DNA from: a virus
Virus record (IMG/VR): IMGVR_UViG_3300048591_000242
Location: 124,001 to 188,000 of that record
Length of the DNA stretch: 64,000 nucleotides
Direction: 5' to 3' (one strand)
Part shown: positions 54,273 to 63,937 of the stretch, piece by piece
How positions within the stretch are numbered: position 1 is the stretch's first letter
Layout of the letters: every line of letters begins with the position of its first letter
Notes under the pieces: model-generated
The model's input: the letters and a program-made list of their open reading frames with translations, nothing else
Database searches by the model: none
What the model was told of the DNA's origin: nothing
Translations under genes and position numbers: made by a program

Positions 54273-54776
54273 ATGAACCTATTGTACCTTTTTAGCGTAC
54301 TTCTATGTGTGTTATTCGACCTAATACTTATACTGACTGTATCTATAGTAGCTATAAAGTCCGACCTGTCTTTAAAAAGACTAGAAGTCGGACTAGTACT
54401 ATGTATACACTGGTTGTATTTATCAATATACCTAAATATGGCAAATAGTGATAGTTATACGTTATCCATATTAGGTTTTGTATTGTTTTCATCCGGAGCA
54501 GCTTTAAGACTATTGGGCGCTATACTCAAAGAGAACGATACGTATAACGACTCTGAAGTAAAGGAGCTAGAATATACCTCCATAGGACTTTTAGCTTTAT
54601 CAGCTACAAGCTTTGGCGTTATAAGCTTCTTTTCTTCTAGCATTAATTACATGAATAGCTTATCTAGTGTACCAGCGGTACCTATTTACATTGTGTGTTT
54701 AATGCTAATATTCGATCGTAAGTTTAGAATACAACTAGACAAAGCGATTTTGAATTTTTTATTCTCCCACCGATAA
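54273..54776 (+). CDS. four-span membrane protein
   Basis: 167 residues from the ATG at 54273. Hydrophobic spans lie near residues 2-26, 38-58, 62-85 and 102-150 (the last long enough for two). Short charged loops (KSDLSLKRL, KENDTYNDSEVKEL) separate them and a basic end follows. Unknown function; it might be an inner-membrane or injection-related protein. Confidence 0.6.
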   Translation: MNLLYLFSVLLCVLFDLILILTVSIVAIKSDLSLKRLEVGLVLCIHWLYLSIYLNMANSDSYTLSILGFVLFSSGAALRLLGAILKENDTYNDSEVKELEYTSIGLLALSATSFGVISFFSSSINYMNSLSSVPAVPIYIVCLMLIFDRKFRIQLDKAILNFLFSHR

Positions 54777-54821
54777 AACTTAAACTAATAACAAGGGCCC
54801 TATAAAGGGTAGGTATAAACA

Positions 54822-55151
54822 ATGCTTTTAAAATTAATCGACAACACTAAGAACTCCATGAAAACCATGTTAGAAATATCAGTACCCGGTAGAGTCTATA
54901 GAAAGGTAATGGACTTTATGACACCCGGTGAGTTTCTGATAGACTCTGAAGAAACCTTTGTTAAGTTAGAATATGTACCAGAGGCTGATTTGGATAGTCT
55001 GCGTAATGACATAGAGGACTACATAGACCTCGAGTATACCAGAATCAAACGTGGTAAAGGAAGTGATGTCGTATTAGAAGCGTTGGCTGAGTTATATGAC
55101 ATGTTGGTGGAGATTAAAGATACTGGTAAAACAGTATTACTTACAAACTAA
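54822..55151 (+). CDS. small hypothetical protein
   Basis: 109 residues, not recognised; acidic in the middle with a helical C-terminal half (DVVLEALAELYDMLVEIKD). It is followed by a clamped hairpin that separates it from the convergent gene. Confidence 0.58.
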   Translation: MLLKLIDNTKNSMKTMLEISVPGRVYRKVMDFMTPGEFLIDSEETFVKLEYVPEADLDSLRNDIEDYIDLEYTRIKRGKGSDVVLEALAELYDMLVEIKDTGKTVLLTN

Positions 55152-55156
55152 ATAAG

Positions 55157-55211
55157 CGGCATAAAAGCTATACTGTCCCTTGTGGGACAGTATAGTACTT
55201 ATGCCGTAATT
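55157..55211. terminator. clamped bidirectional hairpin
   Basis: CTATACTGTCCC / GGGACAGTATAG (55168-55179, 55184-55195), enclosed by CGGCATA (55157-55163) and TATGCCG (55200-55206). The best example of the clamp design here, with a seven-base outer stem. Confidence 0.8.
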
Positions 55212-55824
55212 AACCTACGTTATAGGCAATACGTAGACGACGCATAATGGTTTCGCTACGAGTAGGAGACATGAAGCGCCCCATGCCACTCCAGTCGAGC
55301 TTCTTAATTTCGTTACCACGTGTAGAAGGATCTGCTGTATTTTCAAATAAAGCCAGTAAAGATTCGATTTCACGACGGTCTTCTTTGCTATTCCATGGAG
55401 TAACATCATAGAAACGGAACAAAGAACGAATGCTGAAAACACCAGTTTTGTCGTTGTGAATGAAGTTCAGGATTTCTTTAATGTTAGCTACAGCTTTAGT
55501 TTCATCTGCATCTGTAACTGCATTAATGATGGCCGCCCTGAAAGCCTTCTGATGCTTAGCACCTGTACGCGCATCTGTAGGCTTATTAGGAGCCATAGAC
55601 TCTGCGTATGTTCTTAAAGCACGACCGATTACAGTATCGCTGGTAGCTTCTTCTTTAATTACTGGTACTGGTGTAGGCTCTGGGGCAGGAACCGGTTGTA
55701 CTTCTGGCTCAGCCGCAGGTTCAGTAGCTACATTGGCTTCTGCAGTAACCGTCTCTTCTTGGGTAGCTACAGGCTCCGTTACAGTAGCCGGTTTAGTTGT
55801 AGCTTGTGAGTTTTTCTTAGCCAT
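55210..55824 (-). CDS. hypothetical protein with Pro/Glu/Val-rich N-terminal tail
   Basis: 204 residues from the ATG at 55824 behind GGAGATAATAAAG. The first about 80 residues are low-complexity (ATKPATVTEPVATQEE, PEVQPVPAPEPTPVPV). The remainder is a compact helical domain (RALRTYAESMAPNKPTDART ... SETIMRRLRIAY). Codons such as CGT, GGT and AAC are more frequent than in neighbours, suggesting high expression. A virion or abundant nuclear protein is possible. Not recognised. Confidence 0.6.
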   Translation of the reverse strand: MAKKNSQATTKPATVTEPVATQEETVTAEANVATEPAAEPEVQPVPAPEPTPVPVIKEEATSDTVIGRALRTYAESMAPNKPTDARTGAKHQKAFRAAIINAVTDADETKAVANIKEILNFIHNDKTGVFSIRSLFRFYDVTPWNSKEDRREIESLLALFENTADPSTRGNEIKKLDWSGMGRFMSPTRSETIMRRLRIAYNVG

Positions 55825-55908
55825 CTTTATTATCTCCAAACATAATTTATGTTAGTTTATTGGTATATGATACACAGCGGTACCGTGTAGTGCAAAGGGG
55901 GTAGTTGC

Positions 55909-57567
55909 CTACCCCTTACTTACCTTGTAATCTCTAAGCATATCGCCCATAGAAGGTAGATTGTACAAAGTCTGACCAAGGTCTATAGCATTGTTTCGGA
56001 TAGCAGTCATATTAACTCCTACCCTACGTAATTCTTGTTCTGGTAAACCATTAATACCACATACCTCTCTAAGCGTAGTGGCTTTACTGATATTCATAAT
56101 GGCACCGGTAGTAGGATAACCACTGGCAATGTCGACGTCGAATACGTGCGTAAATAACTTAGACGGCATGTTATCTATATCGCTTATTATCGGTGTACCT
56201 CCTTCTGCCAGTAGCTCAGAATGCAAGGTCACGATCCACCCTACCATAGACATTGTAAGGCTGTCCATTTCCTCCGTCATGTTTGGAGAAGTAGCGCAGA
56301 TAATTTTACCCTGTTCCTTTAAAAACAGATGTAGATCATTGGCTAGGTTCTTAGGGCCACTAGTTAAACTACTTAAGTCAGTTATACCACAGCCGGACAA
56401 TACAGCTTTTCGTAGATCACCTGTCTTCTCGTCTAATAGCTCTAGAGATATACCGTCGAATATAGCATATACGCCATATTCTAGTTTGTGGTTCTTCTGC
56501 ATGAACTGATGCCACTCTAGCCCCTCTAAACCCTCCGCCTCTTTGAATCTAAGTTTTCCTAGATTTAGTTCTTCTTTTAAAATATTATCCAAACTGTAAC
56601 TGTGTCTGGCTGCTTCTCTAACTCTATTTATCTTAAAGAAGCACATTGCATCAATGATATAGAAGCTAGCAGGCGCGTCTACCACGTGCCATAGGTTGGC
56701 ATGGTGCTTACTAGTAACCTTTCCGGTAGCAGTAGTTTTCTGTGGATTATCCTTTCTCCAGTTAAATCTTCTATACTTTTCCGGGACTATTGGATCACAG
56801 AATATTTCAGCAGGATCTACGTTATAGTACTCCAGACATTCTACTATTTTGTCTATGTCGAACGCCATGTTCCAGATGGATACAAAGTCAGGTTTTTTAC
56901 TATGTAGAAAACGAAACATTAACTTAACTACACCTAGGTCATTTTCCATGACCTTTACGTATAAATCTATGTTTCTTTCTTTTTTGTATTTACCTAAGTA
57001 ATCTTCAAACAGATCGTGTATCCTAGCTTCTGGATCTACCATCTGACCCAACCACTCACCATTTACAGCCAATACTGCTTTATCTTTAAAGGTACATACG
57101 CCGTAGATTATTTCACCGCGTTCAGAGAAAACATTTGTCTCTGTATCTAGAGTGGCCACTGTAGCTTCTGGCTGATAGGTTGGCCACTTCTCTACGTATT
57201 GCTGTTTTATAAGTGAGGTAGTGGTTATGTCGGTACCGTATAAATAGGGACTTTCCCTAAGTTCTGACATGCGTGCATAGCCGTTTATACCCATGGCTTT
57301 AGCTATGGCTCTAGGTAATCTAGCCTGGTTGGTACTATAGACATCTAGATTTTCTAAATACTCAAACTCCTTTTTGGTTTTGTGTGTGGCCCTATGGCCT
57401 TTCTTGGTGATATAGAACTCTCGTTGAAAATTATGAATAAGGCGCACCTCTGATCTCTCAGTGCCGTCTTGTTCACGTATACGTTCCTTTATAAGGACAA
57501 TGTCGTCACCAGATCTATCTGTGGCCTCACTGTATGTAGCTAACATACACGCTCTTGCTTTTTTCAT
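55909..57567 (-). CDS. family B DNA polymerase, N-terminal half (3'-5' exonuclease and motif A)
   Basis: 552 residues. The exonuclease motifs are complete: ExoI TLDTETN (Asp141, Glu143), ExoII SIWNMAFDIDKI and ExoIII EYGVYAIFDGISL. Polymerase motif A follows near residue 485 as FDVDIASGYPTTGAI, and the protein stops soon after. Motifs B and C are missing and lie in the plus-strand gene at 8961-11300. Together the two cover a full family B polymerase of about 1330 residues. Separate strands and about 45 kb between them mean the halves must meet as proteins. A short hairpin overlaps the stop. Confidence 0.88.
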   Translation of the reverse strand: MKKARACMLATYSEATDRSGDDIVLIKERIREQDGTERSEVRLIHNFQREFYITKKGHRATHKTKKEFEYLENLDVYSTNQARLPRAIAKAMGINGYARMSELRESPYLYGTDITTTSLIKQQYVEKWPTYQPEATVATLDTETNVFSERGEIIYGVCTFKDKAVLAVNGEWLGQMVDPEARIHDLFEDYLGKYKKERNIDLYVKVMENDLGVVKLMFRFLHSKKPDFVSIWNMAFDIDKIVECLEYYNVDPAEIFCDPIVPEKYRRFNWRKDNPQKTTATGKVTSKHHANLWHVVDAPASFYIIDAMCFFKINRVREAARHSYSLDNILKEELNLGKLRFKEAEGLEGLEWHQFMQKNHKLEYGVYAIFDGISLELLDEKTGDLRKAVLSGCGITDLSSLTSGPKNLANDLHLFLKEQGKIICATSPNMTEEMDSLTMSMVGWIVTLHSELLAEGGTPIISDIDNMPSKLFTHVFDVDIASGYPTTGAIMNISKATTLREVCGINGLPEQELRRVGVNMTAIRNNAIDLGQTLYNLPSMGDMLRDYKVSKG

Positions 57568-57641
57568 GTCTCTGTACTCCTTTTGGTCTACAGAATAGAA
57601 CCGATCAATTATTAACTATCTTTTTATGGAGCATTACGGTA

Positions 57642-58949
57642 ATGTCAATTTTAAGTGTAGCTATGGAAGCTATTCGCTTTCAAACTAATTCTAAACTAGG
57701 GGAAAGCATCGAGAGTGCTATTAAGCTTATTAGAGGTAGCGATAGCGTTACCGATAGAACAGTAAGTAATTCTGGCCTAGAGAAGGCCATAAAAGATGCT
57801 ACCGGGCTAGACATAGAGGTAGCCTTAGCTAATGGTGAATTCGGTGACATTGAAAACTTTGCGGCTATAGCTGTTACTGACATAGATAGAAACAATCCAG
57901 TACTAAACGACTGGAGACAAGCCTACGCTACTGGCAAAGATGGTTTTAAAGAATTAAGTAAAAGAGATAACGTCATAAAAGGTGAGGTGGATTTAGTAAA
58001 CGCTAAGGTTAGTGGTGATTTTACTAAATTTAAATCTACTCTTTATTTAAGCCGTGACGTTATTTCTAAAGGCAGTAGATTTACTGTTAAGGAGATAACC
58101 GCTATCATACTACATGAAATAGGTCACAAGTTCTCCTACATGGAAGCTTTAGGTAGAAGCGTTAGAACCAATCATGTTTTAATGACGGCAGCTAAGGAAT
58201 TGATTGGCACCAGTGATGCTCAAAAGAAGTATGAGATTCTGGATGAGGTAGAAGCCTTTACCAAATCAAAAATCACTGATAGAAATACCATACTGCAGGC
58301 TAATGAGCCGATGGCAATAACTACCGTGTTGCTAAGTGAGTCAATGATAGCCATGCGTAGTGAGTTAGGTTGTAACATTTATGACTACCGGGGTTTTGAA
58401 CAATTGGCTGATCAGTTCGCTACTCGAATGGGCTACGGTGCAGACATTGTATCGGCATTAGATAAGCTGTTTAGACTGTATGGGGATAAAGCATATTACG
58501 GTAGAATTGGGTTTAGCTTGATGGAGGTGTTTAAACTTACTCTATTTGTGGTTGGAACGGCTGCAACTATTATGCTAGCTACCTTAGCTCCTGTCATGGC
58601 AATGCTATATGCATCTATGGGCGTACTCATGTTAAGTATGAACCCGCTATTAGATGAATATGACAACCCTAAGCGTAGGTTTGAAGTTATTCGTAATGAA
58701 ATTCAGAAAGCGCTTAAGAATACCAAACTGCCTAAGGCAGACAAACAGCGTTATTTAGAGAATCTGGAGTGCATTGAAAACGTTCTGATAAATATGAATG
58801 ATCATAAACCTCTATATGAGTGGGTGTGGCGTAACATCTATCCTTGGGGTAGAAAACAGGCTAAAGCCATTGATGTCCAAAAGGCATTAGAGGATTTAGC
58901 CAATACACGACTGTATGCGGTTTCCGCTAAATTAGATTTACTGGTTTGA
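57642..58949 (+). CDS. HEIGH zinc metallopeptidase with membrane segment
   Basis: 435 residues from the ATG at 57642. AIILHEIGHKFSY supplies HExxH, and FEQLADQFATRMGYG about 125 residues later fits the E-x-x-A-D third-ligand region of M48/M41-type peptidases. A long hydrophobic stretch follows (FKLTLFVVGTAATIMLATLA and beyond). The gene sits with an unknown gene and an internal-head-type gene, so it may be a virion protein carried into the cell. The N-terminal MSILSVAMEAI contains a possible A-M-E cleavage site. Substrate unknown. Confidence 0.72.
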   Translation: MSILSVAMEAIRFQTNSKLGESIESAIKLIRGSDSVTDRTVSNSGLEKAIKDATGLDIEVALANGEFGDIENFAAIAVTDIDRNNPVLNDWRQAYATGKDGFKELSKRDNVIKGEVDLVNAKVSGDFTKFKSTLYLSRDVISKGSRFTVKEITAIILHEIGHKFSYMEALGRSVRTNHVLMTAAKELIGTSDAQKKYEILDEVEAFTKSKITDRNTILQANEPMAITTVLLSESMIAMRSELGCNIYDYRGFEQLADQFATRMGYGADIVSALDKLFRLYGDKAYYGRIGFSLMEVFKLTLFVVGTAATIMLATLAPVMAMLYASMGVLMLSMNPLLDEYDNPKRRFEVIRNEIQKALKNTKLPKADKQRYLENLECIENVLINMNDHKPLYEWVWRNIYPWGRKQAKAIDVQKALEDLANTRLYAVSAKLDLLV

Positions 58950-58959
58950 GGTTAAGAAA

Positions 58960-59781
58960 ATGATAAGCAAAACACACCTTGAAAACATCAAGAAAGAAAT
59001 AAAGGCATACAACGGTGACTCCAGAGCAAAGTGCCTTGTAGTAGCTATGATTATTATGGCTAATGTAAAAGTACAACCGGCGTCTTCTATACCAGAATCG
59101 GTGTCTGAATGGACAGATACTTACTCTAAAATGGTTAAAACTGAATACGATAAGCTAACTACGGCTGTGTACCTAAACAAAGCTTTAGTAATAGAAATGT
59201 GTCGTCAGTTATACAGCATCAGGTCTCTGTTTGCATATAAGCACACAGGGTTAATTTTTGATGATGAAACTATCGTTAATGGCATAACTAGTACTAAAGA
59301 AGAGGCCGATCGCTTAAATGCAATTCAATCGGATAGTATCGGTTTTCTTTTAGACGCATTAGTCTCTAAGTACTCCAATGTCTCGGATACCATTGTCTAC
59401 ATTATGGCAGGTAATGGTCCGGATGCATTTATTAAATCCCCAGATGAAATAAGGGTAGCGGTATCTGAGCTAGGTTTACGTAAAGAAGACAGTACCTTTG
59501 TTTATCATCACGCCATGCAGTTGCGCTTAGTTAAATATTCCATTACTCAGTTTATTTTGGAAGGCGACTACACCGGCTACTTACTGCAGGGTAGATACAG
59601 TAATCCGCTGTCTACCGAACTCTTTATGACTGCCTTCAATGAGACTACACTCAAGAAAGAGGAACTTATCTCTGCATTTGAGATCCTTGAAAGAACCAAA
59701 GTAGAATTTCGTAGTAAGTCATTAAAAACACCAACCGAGCTTAGACTGTTAAAGGTAAATCGTTATGGAGCAACTTCCTGA
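58960..59781 (+). CDS. hypothetical protein
   Basis: 273 residues, helical, not recognised. It starts 11 bases after the metallopeptidase and overlaps the next gene by 17 bases, so all three are one unit. Notable segments are ETIVNGITSTKEEADRLNAI and ILERTKVEFRSKSLKTPTEL. By context it may be a virion-associated protein. Confidence 0.58.
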   Translation: MISKTHLENIKKEIKAYNGDSRAKCLVVAMIIMANVKVQPASSIPESVSEWTDTYSKMVKTEYDKLTTAVYLNKALVIEMCRQLYSIRSLFAYKHTGLIFDDETIVNGITSTKEEADRLNAIQSDSIGFLLDALVSKYSNVSDTIVYIMAGNGPDAFIKSPDEIRVAVSELGLRKEDSTFVYHHAMQLRLVKYSITQFILEGDYTGYLLQGRYSNPLSTELFMTAFNETTLKKEELISAFEILERTKVEFRSKSLKTPTELRLLKVNRYGATS

Positions 59782-60994
59782 GTATTTTGTAGAAACTGAG
59801 TCGGTGCTAGCAAAGATAGCTGAAACTGATATGTTGGTAAGTAACCTACACTGTGTTTACAAATCGGCTCTAGCGGATGGAGTGAATAGAGATTTGGCTC
59901 TATCGCTGGAGTCGATTTGCCCTGAAGCTATACCGAAAGGTCTTTTAGTTCAGTCGTATACGGAGGCTAAATCTACTACTAATCTAAATGTTACTTTAGA
60001 GGGCATTCTAGTTAGTATAAAGGAAGCTATAGTCAATGTACTAACCTATGTGTATGATGCCATTTTAAAGGCTATACGGGCCATTATAAAGTTCTTTAGT
60101 AAGGAAACTAGTGGTAATGGCAGTCAGTCTCCTAAGGCTATAGCTACAGTGGTGGAGGCGGTAGAGGCTAATACTAAATCAGTTAAGGTAGGTAGATTTA
60201 AGGTATCTGTTTCTACTGCTACCTATGAAAACAAAAATCACGCCATGCGGTATATAGAAAACGAATACAAGCATCTTACCACAAATAAGCAGGCACTTCG
60301 GCTATTCAAAGAGACTACTGATCTAATGGTGCTTATTACAAGTCGAATGGATTCCGCTATAGACAATCTTTCTGTTTACTCAGAAGAGGAGTATAGTAAG
60401 GACAAGTTTGATAAGGTTTTTATGGAGGCCTATACTGGACTCAGAAAACCCATAGAAAAGCTATGGAATTCTGCTCCGATAATGGATCTATATAGAACCA
60501 CAACTAACTATTTCTATACGGTTGGTTTAGATAAAGCTATAAAGCTTCCCCCGGTATCTCCTAAAGATACTGACGTGCCTAATAATCGCAGAATGCCGCA
60601 TTCATTATCCATAATGGAGCGCAGAAGGATAATGCTTGCCGGAATGCGAGATACGGCTACCGTCAATAAAGTATCTGTAAAAGAAATGTTTGAAATGGCG
60701 GAACACGGCCTAGATGTAGAATCTTATCCACATGCAATAGCGGATATAGTTAGTCTTTTTGAATCTTTAGAGGGAAGAATAGAGAAATCAAAAAATAGCC
60801 TTATAAAGAACCGAAGTAAAATTGTTAATAGAAATCCTTTAGTAGCAGAACATCGTGAGTTGATTATGGAAAGTGCCAGATATATGGTAATGTTCGGCAG
60901 ATATCAGGAAGTAACTATTACCATGATGCGTATAGTGCAACATGAGAAGAGAAAGATTCTAGATAACTACAACAACTCCATGGTGCCTGCATAA
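59765..60994 (+). CDS. internal head (inner body) type protein, third copy
   Basis: 409 residues. An acidic N-terminal part with ALSLESICPEAIP, then VTLEGILVSIKEAIVNVLTY and an amphipathic helix (YDAILKAIRAIIKFFSK), resembles the layout of the proteins at 41198 and 42252. TLE-G sits where those have SAE-G. The remainder is helical and basic. A role as an internal, ejected head protein processed by the head protease is inferred from this layout. A clamped hairpin follows the stop. Confidence 0.5.
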   Translation: MEQLPEYFVETESVLAKIAETDMLVSNLHCVYKSALADGVNRDLALSLESICPEAIPKGLLVQSYTEAKSTTNLNVTLEGILVSIKEAIVNVLTYVYDAILKAIRAIIKFFSKETSGNGSQSPKAIATVVEAVEANTKSVKVGRFKVSVSTATYENKNHAMRYIENEYKHLTTNKQALRLFKETTDLMVLITSRMDSAIDNLSVYSEEEYSKDKFDKVFMEAYTGLRKPIEKLWNSAPIMDLYRTTTNYFYTVGLDKAIKLPPVSPKDTDVPNNRRMPHSLSIMERRRIMLAGMRDTATVNKVSVKEMFEMAEHGLDVESYPHAIADIVSLFESLEGRIEKSKNSLIKNRSKIVNRNPLVAEHRELIMESARYMVMFGRYQEVTITMMRIVQHEKRKILDNYNNSMVPA

Positions 60995-61044
60995 GGCATA
61001 CAGACTGTCCCAGCTAAGGGACAGTCTGTACTTATGCCGTATTT
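60995..61044. terminator. clamped bidirectional hairpin
   Basis: ACAGACTGTCCC / GGGACAGTCTGT (61000-61011, 61018-61029) enclosed by GGCATA (60995-61000) and TATGCC (61033-61038), then GTATTT. Between convergent genes. Confidence 0.8.
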
Positions 61045-63922
61045 AAGCAGTTACTTTCTTGCTAAAGGTTACTTCTAACGCATCTGCGATGGTAAGCTTA
61101 CCATTACTCAGTGGCCTAATCTCTGATTTAATAGAGAATCTGCCGTTTCCTGGTATAAGGGTAACTACGTTATAATCACCCAAAGGACTACCGATATCTA
61201 CATCTACTACGTTATTACCTCCGTTTATCTTAAGGCGACTAATAAGCTCCCCTAAAGATAATGTACTATCAGTAAGTACTGAGTTAATAATAGTTTTAGT
61301 GGATTTAGTTAACTCCTTACGAATAGAGCTATCTTCATATGCTCCAGGTACTAGCATATAGTTAATGGTAAACGCTATGGATGTATCCACAACTACCGTG
61401 CTCTTTCCGTCTACTATACCAGTTACTTCTCCTATAGTAGCAGTAGGCTGTAATACTAGTTTAGTTCTAGCCATCATATCTTTAGAGATTACATCTATGT
61501 CTTGCTCTAAAGAATCCAGCACTGAGTCTACTACATCACTGCGATAGGTTTCCAATACATCGGTATCTGCGAAACGATATCTAGCATCTAGCAATACAGG
61601 TTCTATCTCCCAAACCATTCTTTCTTCAGTCAACACAGTAGGTGCACCATATGCATCTAACACTGGGTCACCAGCTCTATACTTCAACACTGAATTACCA
61701 CTACCGTCTAACACTGGATCACCTACATTGTGCAGTATAGTAAATACCGGTGTATTAGTAAGTGGATCTATAGACCACTCTAATTTACCTTCACTGTCTC
61801 TACTGTATACTACACTAGTGTATGTGGCATATACGTCATCGCTATGAGTAAGATAGGTAGGGGGTATTAAATAACCCTTAGACCGTACATGTAGATTAGT
61901 TAGCTCTGTGCCAAAGACAACATCAAAGGTTTCGTGTGTTATACCTATAGCTCCTACAATGCCAGCGGTCTCTACGTCATTGTCAAATAACGCCGGAGGA
62001 TAACTATCCTCCCCTACCTTTATGTAGTACAGGTCAAAGCTAGACTCTAAACCCATCAGTATACTACCAGTTAGACCAGAATTATCGGTAAGATTAACTA
62101 CTTCCATGTTGTTATCTGAGGTTATATCCAGTGTACTTTCTAGTACATACGTAAGTGTAAAATACGTATCACTTATAGATACACTCTGAGCATTTAACCT
62201 GTATTTCTTACCCGAGGGTTCGGTATACACTAACTGACCAATTACGTCAGCTATGCCTTTAGGGCCTTCCGCTGTAATTGTAAGTACAAACTGATTATCC
62301 ACTCTACGGATCTTTATAGCTTTAGTATTTACGGCGTATGGTAATGCTACGTTATTAGCCACAAATGACCTGCTGTTAGATACTGGCTTATCTAGGTGAT
62401 AGGTACGGATACTAAATAAACTATTAGCTGGATCTAATACGTAAACAAACGGACTATAGTAATATCTGTTGTTGTTTAGCTCGCTAGCAAACAACTCAGT
62501 CTCACTTACTCGTTTATCTAACAACGTACCAATCTCCGTATCAGATAAAATATTTATTCCAATATCCGTTTCCTTATACAGTGCCTGAGTAGTTATGGTA
62601 GAGCGCTTGCTGTGGTTAATTACCGATAAGGCGTTATCCGTTCTATCGGTATCCACAACTACCTTACCGTGTCTTACTCCTACGCGGTTAGTGCTACTAT
62701 CGGTATCTAGCATAGGTAATGGTTTTGAACAAATGTACTTACGCTCAGTAAGATTATCCTTGCTCTTAGTAACACTGTAACCTCTGTCACTTAACTCAAA
62801 AGACAACTCTTCATAGGTTATACTTACACGACTATCCGCACTTCTATAGATTACCCTTTCACGTAACTCACTAAAGGAAAGTGGGTTTCTACCCCCTACT
62901 ACTTTGTCTGAAGCAAACAACAACATATCCGTCATTGTCTTAAGTGGTAAAATATAGGGATTCTGTTGATTACCTATATCCTGCCATCTGCCCTCAAAAT
63001 CACCAGAACTAAAGTCACCTAAATCTATGTCTATGGCTCCCTTAGTAGTAAGTAAGTCTACCCTAATGGTTTCCCCTATTACCCCAGTACTTGCATAAAT
63101 TTCTGGTAGCTTAAGCTTCAAGCTACCCTCCGTCACAATAGCTAGTAGCGTAGGAGCGGTAGGGTCGTATACCTGTTTGCTATGTGTTACGCTAAGCTCA
63201 TGCCAAACTCCATCCCCAAAGGTATGATAAGCCCTTGTGTGGTAGTAATGATCAGAGTAGTTTATAGTTACATTAAATCCATTGGATGCAGAAATAGGTA
63301 CACTTAAGGTATCTAATCGCAACTGCTCTACCGGAATATCTATAACCAACTCTTCCCTACCAGCATTATTAGTTATGTTGTAGTTAAGTAGGTTGTTGTT
63401 GGTAGATACTAACGGTGTCTTAGCAGCCATATCGTAGTATACCTGGATAGCTCCGTTAGGTGATACTACAATGTCTATAGGGCGGTGTACGTACCAGTGT
63501 AAACCACCTACTACGAAAGCTGTATCTTTAGGTATAGTAACCTTAGAAGTACCTGAGATTGGATCACTTACTGCATTTAGCTTTAAACTGTTTACCGACA
63601 ATACCAGGGTAAGTATAGTTCTACTAGGAGAGGCAAATCTATCTAGGTAATCTATATCACTCATGTGGTTGTAAAGGTCAGAATAGTTAGTAGCTAATAG
63701 AGGATATAATTCCCGTGATACTGATTCCGACTTTAACATAGCTGCATGCGTATTTGATGCACTAGCCTCCAGTAGAAACATAAATGGATTGGAGGCATCT
63801 ACAATATCAAATTTGCCCTCTGTGGCTTCTTCCAGTAAATCTAGAGCTACCTTCTGTATAAGAGAAGGGTTGTTGTAGTACAAAGCTACTTCATTAGCTA
63901 TTGTATTTTTTGTATTTGACAT
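61043..63922 (-). CDS. large baseplate-wedge-like protein
   Basis: 959 residues, the largest intact gene here. N-terminal features SDLYNHMSDIDYLDRFASPS, TLTLVLSVNSLK and VTIPKDTAFVVGGLHWYV follow the layout of large phage baseplate wedge proteins of the T4 gp6 / baseplate-J type. The rest is repetitive beta structure, and the C-terminal part (ELTKSTKTIINSVLTDSTLSLGE ... GDYNVVTLIP) resembles the oligomerising end of gp6-like proteins. It lies on the minus strand with another minus-strand gene 15 bases upstream, probably a late tail operon. Confidence 0.65.
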   Translation of the reverse strand: MSNTKNTIANEVALYYNNPSLIQKVALDLLEEATEGKFDIVDASNPFMFLLEASASNTHAAMLKSESVSRELYPLLATNYSDLYNHMSDIDYLDRFASPSRTILTLVLSVNSLKLNAVSDPISGTSKVTIPKDTAFVVGGLHWYVHRPIDIVVSPNGAIQVYYDMAAKTPLVSTNNNLLNYNITNNAGREELVIDIPVEQLRLDTLSVPISASNGFNVTINYSDHYYHTRAYHTFGDGVWHELSVTHSKQVYDPTAPTLLAIVTEGSLKLKLPEIYASTGVIGETIRVDLLTTKGAIDIDLGDFSSGDFEGRWQDIGNQQNPYILPLKTMTDMLLFASDKVVGGRNPLSFSELRERVIYRSADSRVSITYEELSFELSDRGYSVTKSKDNLTERKYICSKPLPMLDTDSSTNRVGVRHGKVVVDTDRTDNALSVINHSKRSTITTQALYKETDIGINILSDTEIGTLLDKRVSETELFASELNNNRYYYSPFVYVLDPANSLFSIRTYHLDKPVSNSRSFVANNVALPYAVNTKAIKIRRVDNQFVLTITAEGPKGIADVIGQLVYTEPSGKKYRLNAQSVSISDTYFTLTYVLESTLDITSDNNMEVVNLTDNSGLTGSILMGLESSFDLYYIKVGEDSYPPALFDNDVETAGIVGAIGITHETFDVVFGTELTNLHVRSKGYLIPPTYLTHSDDVYATYTSVVYSRDSEGKLEWSIDPLTNTPVFTILHNVGDPVLDGSGNSVLKYRAGDPVLDAYGAPTVLTEERMVWEIEPVLLDARYRFADTDVLETYRSDVVDSVLDSLEQDIDVISKDMMARTKLVLQPTATIGEVTGIVDGKSTVVVDTSIAFTINYMLVPGAYEDSSIRKELTKSTKTIINSVLTDSTLSLGELISRLKINGGNNVVDVDIGSPLGDYNVVTLIPGNGRFSIKSEIRPLSNGKLTIADALEVTFSKKVTA

Positions 63923-63937
63923 TAGTTAGTTTCCTTT

